The notes beneath the pieces are model-generated. The model searched no databases. It had not been told where the DNA came from and saw nothing but the letters and a program-made list of their open reading frames with translations. This document shows positions 1 through 9,083 of a stretch of 64,000 nt of DNA, piece after piece. A program made the position numbers and the translations under genes. Source of the stretch: Syngnathus acus (taxonomy: Eukaryota > Chordata > Actinopteri > Syngnathiformes > Syngnathidae); assembly GCF_901709675.1 (NCBI RefSeq), contig NC_051100.1, positions 7,722,786 to 7,786,785 of the forward strand, written 5' to 3'. Within the stretch, counting starts at the first letter, position 1; each line of letters starts with the position of its first letter.

Positions 1-449
1 TGGGTACTAGGACTTCCTCGCACATTCCCCCAAACACTGTTATTTCATTATGAACTCTAAATTGCGATCAAAGGTGTGATTATGAGTGTGAATGCATGTT
101 TTTCTATATGGCTGCCATATCCTCTACTTCCCCCATGAGCCTATATTGAGGAAAAACGATATATATAGAATATAGATGGATATAATTATGTATAATTTAG
201 ATTGCACTACACATGAATTAGAACATGTACATTAGTTGCACAGAAAAAACGAAATATTTATTATCTTTTATCAAATTTTATTTGGGCGCAATTGAATTGT
301 TTTTTTCTTCAGTGCATTCGCAGCATTGGCCTAAACATTTTTTTGTTGTAGTTTAAAATTTTACTAAAGCATACAAATAATTAAAACAAATTATGAATTG
401 ATCTCCAGCAAGGTTAATGTTCCTTTGTTCTAGCATCCACCTCGCCTCT

Positions 450-481
<32 letters not shown>

Positions 482-1720
482 CTCCTCTTCTTCCTCCTCC
501 TCCTCCTCCTCCTCATAATCATCCCCATTCAGGTTGCAGTCCCACACTTAGCCTACAAACATGTCTGGGCCTATTCTCAACTCCAAAAACTGTTTGCGTT
601 CATTTTCCCAAACATACAAGTCAACTGCACCTGACTTGTTCGACCACCACATGACTCACACATCACCTGACTACATGCACACCCAGTCAGTGTGATCATG
701 TCATCCTCAAAAAGCAGCAAGATAAATGGATTGTTATTCACTATCCTGACCTCTTTTTGCATATGACCCATTTATCTTCATATGCTTCAACTGTTTGCTC
801 ACAATTTAGCATTGACCCTCAATAGAAAGACGAACAGTAGTAGACAAACAGTAGTTCTTCATTCATCTCAGATGTTATGTACCAAACCACCCCTCAGATA
901 GAAGAACTCCACAAAATAGTGATCATATACTTAACGCTGCATGCATATACCTAATATCAAAATATATGCATGTGAGATAGACTTGGGTTTGCAATCCCAA
1001 TGATCTACACAACTGTAGTATCTGTTTCCATCTGTGATTGAATGCGTGGGACTTTTTGGGCCAATCCAAAATATACACACTGTACAGTATGCACAGTATG
1101 CAGTCTATGTAGTTTTTTTACCGCAATTTTGTTACTTATGGCGACCATAGTCACCATCAGATGGAATGTGAGGGACTTTCCTAGAATGAGACAAAATCCT
1201 GAGTAGGACTGGTGGGAGACAAATATGAGGGACACATCATGACCACAGTTTGCTGCCCACAATCACCCCCACACAGACACACACAAACACACACACACAT
1301 TTGCACATATGCAAGTTGACCACTCAGCAACCTGCTGCTGCACACAAAGGGAAACTCCTGTCCATAAATGCCACAGAACAATTATCAAACAAATAACGGT
1401 ACTCTCAAACATTTTTACACACACTAAAGTTAAAGGTTAAGTTGGCGAGTGGTTTGTTTGGGTGTATGACTGCATATCTGAGAGGCCCATTCTCTTGTTC
1501 CATATTAACTGGGGGATTTTTGGTGGTTGGCACTCAGGGGCCCATAGTGGATACTTTGCACAAAGCCTGATTTAATCCCATTTGTTTCCCTATAAACGCT
1601 GGTGGAACTGGTTTCATTTTTGATATGAGTATATTCCACAGACCACTGCTGCAGTCGTTGAATAAACAACCGGTATTTCCCAAACTCTTGTCCTGGATAT
1701 CTGCAATAGGTGAGTCTTAC
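1..1720. other. rassf4 intron (left edge), no exon seen
   Basis: This follows the second rassf4 coding exon on the minus strand. I looked for the next conserved exon (in human it encodes the segment ending [20 protein letters not shown]) and saw nothing like it, so this intron exceeds 1.7 kb and runs off the window. Visible content is a CCT-rich microsatellite, a short CA tract near 1270-1300, and AT-rich unique sequence. Confidence 0.6.
441..514. repeat. (CCT)n / (CTT) trinucleotide microsatellite
   Basis: About 74 bases of nearly pure CCT and CTT triplets. Read on the opposite strand it gives a run of glutamate codons, which is an artefact of the repeat. Confidence 0.95.
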
Positions 1721-1923
1721 CTCATGAGTCCTCAACTGGAAGTTCTTGCCTGCATGGTAGCAATTGTATGTGCGAAGCAACAACAGGATGTCCGATCTGA
1801 CAAAAGAACAACAGCTTGCATTTGGTCTATTCGGTACAATCACAATTGTATGCAAGTAAATGGGACTCACTTGGGGATTTGTTTGTCTGCACTGAGCTTC
1901 ACGTAAGTTTGATGCTCTCCCAT
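1721..1923 (-). CDS. rassf4: rassf4, 5' part (Ras association domain family member 4), N-terminal two coding exons
   Basis: Two exons encode the first 43 residues. The first coding segment is 1923 down to 1871 (start ATG 1923-1921, ends in phase 2 before a GTGAGT donor). The second is 1796 down to 1721, ending CAT GAG before GTAAGA. The intron between them is only 74 bases, with a clean pyrimidine-rich acceptor. The spliced product begins MGEHQTYVKL and contains RTYNCYHAGKNFQLR, which matches the start of vertebrate RASSF4 (human has KTYNCYHEGKSFQLR) better than RASSF2 (KTYNLYYEGQNLQLR). An acceptor at 1941-1940, preceded by a branch-like CTAATACTAAT, puts 16 nt of 5' UTR in the first coding exon and implies an upstream non-coding exon that I did not locate. 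The Ras-association and SARAH domains are outside the window. RASSF4 is a Ras-binding adaptor linked to apoptosis and Hippo signalling. The minus orientation next to tmem72 agrees with human 10q11.21. Confidence 0.88.
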
Positions 1924-1939
1924 TGTGATGAGAGTCCAG

Positions 1940-2960
1940 CTGTGGTCAAAAAGAATACATTAGTATTAGCATGATTTGTTATTAGGCAGTTTTAACAAAT
2001 GGCCTTCCAAATAATCCCAGAAAGATTTATCAATTTGTACACTTGTAAAGTTCTGCACAATGTATTTAAGAGACATATAATAAAAAATATTACATTACAG
2101 AAGATAAATTACGCAATCAAATAGATGGACAGAGCGAGTGGTGCTGCTGGCTGTGGCAAGAGTGAAAACAGGCGAAAGGCACTTAGGGTAAATCACATGG
2201 TCTTGTTGACACAGAGCCAGCCAAGGCAACAGACTGTAACTATCAATGGCAAAGCATAATAAAACATGACCTGTGTCATTCATTACCAGGTCAGTCCTGT
2301 TCTTTGCACTTTCTCCTAAAAATAAATAAATAGAAAAATAAATAAATTGGAATCCCTACAGTTACTGGAAATAGAAAGTGAAAATTATTCTGAGTCCTGA
2401 TGATTCATTACAAGTCTATCAGAAATCAATCGTAGAGAGCCGCAATTGTGCACAGGACTCTTTCTACAAATGTTGGGTTTAAGGTCTGGGCTTTGAATGG
2501 CCCAATAAAAGAAAAATAACCATTATATCCTTGATTTTGTTTGATGCTTAACATCGATATCATGCTGTACACCGGAATTCCTCATCAGCGTCATCTTTGT
2601 GGCACAAACATGGAAACCAAAAAGTGGCCCTACTTCCAGCTGGACACAAACAACCACAAAACATGAGTCTTCACTGCGGGGATAGTGTTCTTCTGGTGAT
2701 GCACAGTGTGGTTTTTGCATTGAATCATGCAAACTTCTCATTTTTTCTCCTCCATTTTTTCTAAAAACATCAGTTTTAATTGTACTGAAGCACTGTTAAC
2801 CGTTTACATTATAGTCCATATAATGTCGCATGATGGGAAAAATATAAGTTGGGCTTTCTCCATCCGGTGTTATAGTGGAAAAACTGTTCAACATGTCCTT
2901 GAGGCCGTGAGGGCTGAAGCAAACTAATGGTGTCCAGGTTCTCTGCAGCATCCATAGAAG
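1940..2960. other. Intergenic region between rassf4 and a divergently transcribed CXC chemokine gene
   Basis: About 1 kb of AT-rich sequence. Rassf4 runs leftward and the chemokine runs rightward from here, so both promoters should lie in or near this stretch. No coding exon was recognised. The upstream non-coding exon of rassf4 may lie here, but I cannot place it. Confidence 0.5.
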
Positions 2961-2972
2961 GAAAGTGCTTCA

Positions 2973-2982
2973 GGGAATTTCC
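2973..2982 (+). promoter_or_regulatory. Consensus NF-kB binding site
   Basis: GGGAATTTCC fits the kB consensus GGGRNNYYCC exactly. It lies about 50 bases upstream of the TATA box and about 110 bases upstream of the chemokine start codon, the normal position for kB elements in inflammatory chemokine promoters. A second partial GGGAATGG follows at once. Confidence 0.72.
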
Positions 2983-3030
2983 GGGAATGGAAAGCCCAGC
3001 TCTTGAGTGTGCGGGGGAGGAGCGCGAGAG

Positions 3031-3037
3031 TATAAAA
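3031..3037 (+). promoter_or_regulatory. TATA box of the CXC chemokine gene
   Basis: TATAAAA in a GC-rich context lies 52 bases before the start codon. That places transcription start near 3055-3065 and gives a short 5' leader. Inducible chemokine genes usually have TATA-type promoters. Confidence 0.75.
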
Positions 3038-3088
3038 AAGCGGCGTGTGGTTCAGGAGATCATTGTCAAGGCTCAGTCATCGTCAAAC

Positions 3089-4249
3089 ATGCGGCTCAAT
3101 CCTCAGTCAGTGTGCAAGCTCATCTTGCTGGCTGCTTGGTGTGCGCTGAACACAGGTGAGAACATCCGCTGTTGACTGTCTCCATGGTTGCCGAGTTGTG
3201 TGTGTCTGCGTAAACTAATCTTCACGCCACCCAGTGACCCCACCGCTTAATCCTGTTTATGTTTTTACAGACAGCACATTTGTTCCGGGAAGATGTTTGT
3301 GTCCTGAGACGCAAACTGGCGTGAGAGGCAGACTGCAGGAGCTCACCGTGTACCCCAAGAACCCCAACTGCGACAAAGTCACTGTGATGTAAGTTGCATG
3401 GCTGCATACACACATGCACAGCACGCACACGTGACCTAACATGCATGTGCGTGTTTTACAGAGTGACGCTGAAGAGCACCAATGAGCCCGTTTGTCTAAG
3501 TCCAGATGCACCAATGGGGAAACAGCTGATTCGATGCTGGAATAGGTAAGATGGAGTCAAAAATTTTTTTTGTGAGTTTGTATTGGTTGAATTGCTGAAA
3601 ATGACATAAGAAAGGATGTCAAAAGATAATGTGGTGAAATGCAATGCAAATTAATCATGAATCAAAATATTTTTAAGTGAACATTTATTAAACTAGTAAT
3701 TCTTTCAAAAAAAATTGCACGTGTCATTTCTAGTGATGGAGGTGCACAAGATAGTGTAGCTGTGCTAAGTCATTCAACAATTTAAAAGATTCAAGTTCAC
3801 TCCAAATTTCACAGTTATATGAATAATTGTTGACTTCCCTCATTCGGTACTTGCAATGCATTTGTACTAATAATTCATAGCTATTGGAAAAAACAGCCTT
3901 TGTGATGCTTTTGTGTGCTTATGCTCACCCAACCCCCATGTAATCCTTCAATTTAGGTTAAAAATGGACGTTGACCTCTAAACATAAGAGCACTATGCAT
4001 TACTCGTACTGCATGAGGTCATAGGTCACAGACATTGAATGTTGTTTTGTTGGTCCAAGTTGCCAAATGTGCGACTGTAGGATACTGTGCTTGACAACTT
4101 TTAAGCTACATATAATTTTTTTTTTTTTATTGATTTCTAGAGCGAGGTCTCTGGATCGCAACGTGAAGTTGTGTCTGAGGAGAAAGAGAAGAAGAGGTCT
4201 GCGCCGGCTTTCTCGACAGCGCGGAAGAGCCTCAAATTTACGCCAGTAG
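3089..4249 (+). CDS. CXC chemokine (ELR-negative), four exons, 125 residues
   Basis: Coding segments are 3089-3155, 3271-3388, 3462-3545 and 4141-4249, all with GT-AG introns and matching phases (67+118+84+109 = 378 nt). A hydrophobic signal peptide (LILLAAWCAL) leads to the mature start near DSTFVPG. The CXC motif is CLC, preceded by GR rather than ELR. The third and fourth framework cysteines are in NPNC and EPVC, and two further cysteines (RCWN, KLCL) are additional. The C-terminal tail is very basic (LRRKRRRGLRRLSRQRGR), as in glycosaminoglycan-binding, CXCR3-ligand-like chemokines (CXCL9/10/11) and CXCL13. I cannot assign a named orthologue. It is expected to be secreted and to attract leukocytes. 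A TATA box, NF-kB site and AU-rich 3' UTR point to an inducible, short-lived mRNA. Exons 1-3 have the same lengths and phases as cxcl12 in this window. Confidence 0.9.
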
Positions 4250-4498
4250 TGGAAACAGCATGCAGCTATACAAGAGCGGAGGGTGTGTACATTGGACTTT
4301 GAGATACATAGTGATATCAGGGCCCTTCAAAAGCACTGTCATTTTCCACCAAAGTGTCAGATTCTGCTTGAAATGAGATTGTCTTTTATACATTTTAGCA
4401 GTAAGAGACTATTTATGTTTCTAAAAAGCCCTGGAGGCCAAATGTTAATTAACTTCAATAGCTTTAACTACTCAATATTGTTTTTGTGTAAGTGTGCT

Positions 4499-4510
4499 AT
4501 TTATTATTTA
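4499..4510 (+). promoter_or_regulatory. AU-rich element in the chemokine 3' UTR
   Basis: ATTTATTATTTA contains two ATTTA pentamers just upstream of the poly(A) signal; another ATTTA is at 4411-4415. Such elements mark unstable cytokine and chemokine mRNAs. Confidence 0.6.
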
Positions 4511-4536
4511 TACCAACATTCTAGATGTTAGTTTGT

Positions 4537-4542
4537 AATAAA
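4537..4542 (+). terminator. Poly(A) signal of the CXC chemokine gene
   Basis: AATAAA lies 288 bases after the stop codon and is followed by a T/GT-rich stretch (TGTGTCATTTGTG) from about 4562. This gives a compact 3' UTR of about 310 bases. Confidence 0.75.
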
Positions 4543-4559
4543 CAACTTTAAAAGTATGC

Positions 4560-5449
4560 TAGTGTGTCATTTGTGATCAAAGAGAGGATGGGATGAGAGC
4601 ATTTCTTCCACAGCAGGATGTCAAAGGTCACATGACCTTGGCTGGAGTTGATAAACCACAGGATGTGAGTCAGTTGGGGTAACACTTCTTGATCCAAACA
4701 TCAAAAAGTGGCAAAGATTCCACAGACAGAAAGGTCTTTGTGACATGAGACAATATCTAATTACATTATGTTTTTTGTTTATTTACTTTCATATATTGCA
4801 ACACAATGGTGTTTATGGTGTCTAATGTCTATTAAACCTCCCACTCACATTCTTGTACGAGCACTCACTTAATCACGTAACACTTCCATTGAAGAATCAA
4901 TGCTCGTGTCATAACCTGCCTGTTTTTTCATTAAACTGATCTTTGTATATGTGGATTGCGAAATGACTGTAGACAGAGCTTGGTGGTGAATGAAAAGCGA
5001 AAGCGAGCTGCTTAACAAAGGCACCTTGTCCTAACAGGGTTGGTAGTTAAGGGGACTTTTCATTTTTGCATAGTGACATCAAAGTCAAACAAGGGTGATA
5101 GTTGGAAAAAAGGAAAATTGTGACGATAACCATAGAACTTGAAACGAACCATTCAAAACGAGAAAGTGAGAGTTGGCCAAATGGTGGGAAAGGGAATCCT
5201 GAGATTAGTAGTTTCCAAGTATTCAAAACATTCATACGCATAGATGGCGTGGCTCACTGGTTGAGTGGTGACCATTGTGACCATCTCAAACAGGTAGAAG
5301 ATCGCTATACAAGTGAAAAACCACTTGACATATTTTAAAGATTATGTTTTAATACTATGACATCACAACGTGGCTTTAAACTGCTCTTTTCAACTGACTT
5401 TTGGAAGCTAGAAGAGTTTGAACCTTGACTGTGAGGTTGACAAGCCAAC
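4560..5449. other. Intergenic, no gene recognised
   Basis: Unique AT-rich sequence between the chemokine poly(A) site and the hAT element. A short piece near 5245-5290 (GGCTCACTGGTTGAGTGGT) resembles a tRNA-type A box, as found in tRNA-derived SINEs, but no B box or clear element boundary is visible. Confidence 0.4.
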
Positions 5450-5457
5450 TACTAGGA

Positions 5458-6137
5458 CAGTGGTCCCCAACCACCGGGCCGCGGACCGGTACGTGGGTCA
5501 TTTGGTACCGGGTCGCACAGAAAAAAAAATATATATATATTATATATTATCAACGATCAATTAATTCAGATCAAGACGCTCGTCCCGGTCACATGACATC
5601 AAGTCAAGCCCGCAAAGTCAGCAAAAATGAGTAAGAATTTATTTTGAAAAATATAAAAAAAATTGGGGATTCTCTCTCAATTACATCCGTCGGCGCACCT
5701 GTGCCTCTTGACACAGGTAAATTCAGGTCAAGACGCTCGTCCCGGTCCCGTCCCGAAGCCAGCAAAAATGAGTAAGAAAAAGATGTTTGGAAAGAGGAAA
5801 AGGCCCAATGTGGAGACAGAAGAAGAGGCAACAACTTCCAAGAAAAAGTAAACTGGATTAAAATCAAGGCAGAATAGTCCGAGATCGCCACAAATGCACT
5901 GAAAACCCTTCTTCCCGTTCCAATAGGATTTTCTGCGGTTACAGCGACCAAAACAAAGCTACGGAGCAGATACTTAATGGTGAGTTTTATTTATATGCGC
6001 TTTGTTTTTATGCCAGTCGTATCATTTTATTTAATCGTATTTATATATTTATTATTAATGTATTATTTATTTATATAAAGGCCGGTCCGTGAAAATATTG
6101 TCTGACATGTAACCGGTCCGTGGCGCAAAAAAAGTTG
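5458..6137 (+). mobile_element. Internally deleted hAT transposon (ZBED5/SCAND3-like transposase remnants)
   Basis: The 680-bp element begins CAGTGGTCCCCAACC, a typical hAT terminus. Identical 8-bp target-site duplications (TACTAGGA at 5450-5457 and 6138-6145) flank it; 8 bp is the hAT signature. The right terminus is shortened: it ends in AAAAAAGTTG, without the expected GGGGACCACTG. GGACCGGT-type subterminal repeats occur at both ends. Inside are the two ends of a transposase with the middle missing. The N-terminus starts ATGAGTAAG at 5768 (MSKKK followed by a basic stretch). A C-terminal piece around 5900-5970 reads LLPVPIGFSAVTATKTKL, resembling the hAT dimerisation domain. A segment of about 55-75 bp carrying the start codon is duplicated (about 5562-5636 and 5720-5774). 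No active transposase is encoded. Confidence 0.85.
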
Positions 6138-6145
6138 TACTAGGA

Positions 6146-7956
6146 TATTATTAATAGTTAGCACTGGTAATTACAACACTAGTTGATGGTACAATGCTGC
6201 CACCTAGTGTTTAACGACATAAGTATAAAAAGCGATTCAAATGAGCGCTTCATCTTCACGATACATGGCTCACGTGGATCATCATTTTATTTGTAATGTC
6301 ACTTGTGACACCAGAAAACTGGGTCAATGTTTTACACTGCATTATTGCTGCCTCATAGGGTGTTTGAAATTTAATTTCCACTCCTGTCTCCAAGGAATAT
6401 TCCATTCATTTTTTTAAATCAGCAGTTTCACTTGTGAATTTTATGCATCCAAAATGCATTTTTTGTTTTGTTTAGTGCCACAAACTACTATTAACAAATT
6501 ACTTGCGTGTTAACAATAAAAAAATACCTTTTGGTGCAAATTTAGTCAAAGAAAGAATGATGAAATCTGACTTCTTTCAGTGTTATTCTTATCCAAAACC
6601 ACCCAGAAACCGAATTTTTCATCATCTTTATTTAAACTATAGAAATAAGATCAATAGCATTACTTCTAAATCTGGCCACATATTGGGTCGGCAATCTGCC
6701 CCTCGTGCATATTTACACATTTAAATGCATTCCCAGTCGGTCACCATTCTTATAAATAATTTAGGTAACGTTGACAATAGCAGAGAAAGGCTTGAATTGG
6801 GAAAAGGTGCGCATGGAACGTCTTATCTTCCCTTTCTTTATGCTCCATCTGAACAAAGAAGCATCGCGAGAGCTGCATTCAATTATCACACCTCCACTGG
6901 CAACAGTCCATCCAAACATCACCATCCACCCATCCACCACTTTGCGTAAAAATTACGCACAAACAAAATGTTGACGCACTTTAACAATTATGAAAAAAAA
7001 TCAACCACCTCTTCCACTGTCAGCAACTTAAGGCCATCTCTTGTTAAATTATGCAATTCGCAGTTTAATTTACGATTAAATAGACAATATTGGTAATTTG
7101 TTGTCAACTCTAAAAGCTCCTTACCATGGCACTTGAGGTCTCCGTGTTCCTTCGTGAGGACTACACCGCTTATCGTCTTGCCCCCCCTCTGGGCGCTGTG
7201 CTATCTGAAAGCCGCACAAAGAAACTGACACCAAGATGAGCCAATAACAAACCGCGTTGATTAAATTTGAGCAATTGGCGTTGGGCATAGGCGGGCCTTA
7301 TTGTATTAGCTCTGCATTCCGCTCTCCAGTGCAATCAAGGCTCTGCAGTTTATTCAAGCACAATTCAGGGAAATAATTTGAGTTGATAGATTAATATTCA
7401 TGGATAGAACCTCTTTTGTGCCTAAAAAGTAGTCAGATTGGATTTGAATAGTCATTTTCTGTCTATCATAATGCCTGGCAATGAAATAAAAAGAAACAAG
7501 TTAGGTTTTCTTTTTCAGCTTTTATTTTCTTGGAGTGAAAATCCCCTCACGGCAGAACACCCATTCTCTGTATAAAGGAAAAAAAAAAAGCCACCACGGC
7601 CATGTGCGAGATGTATTCCTCCCATCCTGTTTTTGATCCCGGATCTTCCATCTGAGCCATTGTAATAGGAAAACAAAAACTAGGCCTGCAGGAAGACCCT
7701 CCCTCACCCTCCCTGATGGGGATTTACAATTTAAAGGAAGTGACTTGTTGAGTCAATTGCCTAAGTAAAGAACACAAGTGGAAATGGGTCAACAATTTAT
7801 TTGGCACCAATCAGCTGCTGATCGTGATCATAATATGAGGTAGGCTGAGCAAGGGCCATTGTGCGACCTCAGTGAACTGCACACAAATTCTCACTGTTTT
7901 CTGCATCAGAACATCTCGTATCACATGCAGTGTGCTCAACACACACACACACACAC

Positions 7957-7995
<39 letters not shown>

Positions 7996-9015
7996 AATAT
8001 ACATTAAAAGGTTGAGCAACTTGACCTGCAGGCTATTTACTTGAAATGTGTCATTGTTGTGCTTATCGAGTCGCCCTGTTCTATATAAGGCTCCAGATAG
8101 GCAACAAAAGATTGCAGTGTATCCATGCTGAAGTGTGAGTATTTTGGCAGACAATATTGATTTACAGCCTGAACAAAAGAAGACTCTCAGCATGGAGACG
8201 GATTGACAAAAGAGACAAATGAAAAGCAGGCTTTTTATTATTGCGTCTGTCTGTCGTTAAATATGGTTAACAAATCACAGTCAACAGTGCATAACCATGT
8301 TGGACACATTACCTCCATTTTTATCACTGGTTTGGAGTGTCTGGTCTCACATCCCGGAGCCCGGTTGCCATGGTGATCACTCACGCTCGCTAAACACACA
8401 CAATGAGGCGACTTGAATGCGACTGTGACACCTGCGCATGCTTTAATTCCAGTTTTTCCCCTGTCACATTTACACAGATTTCCACCAGTGCTGTTGAATG
8501 AGTGAAACACTTAATCCACTTTATTGCCTAATAAATAATGCATGAAACATTAACTAGATTGGATTGCCTTGCATTAGTGTCACTGCCCCGCTCCATTCAA
8601 GCTTTGCAAATATGGACTGAATCAGACTAAAAGGCACCATGTGTGTCATAAATTGGTCTACATGGCTAATCATAAAAAATCATCCCGTCAAAGCAAACGT
8701 GAATATAAAACAGACGCTCTAAAATGGCATTATTCCCAATTTGACCTGAAATTGGGGGAAATTTGACATTTCTGAAGTCACACAAAAATTCAAACTGCTC
8801 ACACCATGGCAGCAAATATCATGAGACTAACTTAAAAGCTCAAAGGATTAACTTTTTGCATGTTTTTCTTTTTCTTTGGCTTTTTGTTACATATAGGGCA
8901 CATGTAGAAGAAGGACCATCCCCAATGAGGGGTAGTTAGCAGTGCTAAAACTGCAAGCAAGATTTAAATGCAGCCTCATTTCACTAAGAGTCATTGCTGA
9001 AAAAAACGTGTTTCA
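6146..9015. other. Intergenic region downstream of tmem72
   Basis: About 2.9 kb of AT-rich sequence with a long CA microsatellite and a CTCF-like motif near 6196-6210. I recognised no exon on either strand. Confidence 0.5.
7939..7993. repeat. (AC)n dinucleotide microsatellite
   Basis: A 55-base AC tract with a single interruption (a G near 7961). Confidence 0.97.
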
Positions 9016-9021
9016 TTTATT
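9016..9021 (-). terminator. Poly(A) signal of tmem72
   Basis: The plus strand reads TTTATT, which is AATAAA on the tmem72 strand, 63 bases after the stop codon. The 3' UTR would be short (about 85 bases). Confidence 0.55.
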
Positions 9022-9083
9022 TCAAGTACTGTACAGTTTCAGCACCAACCCAACATTTGCCGTGACAAATAGGGCAGAGCTGA

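Noticed and set aside
353-547. ORF with a long glutamate run on the minus strand
   Set aside because: It is the translation of the CCT/CTT microsatellite at 441-514, with no splice or start context.
5245-5290. tRNA gene suggested by an A-box-like sequence
   Set aside because: No cloverleaf or B box can be drawn downstream; at best a SINE remnant.
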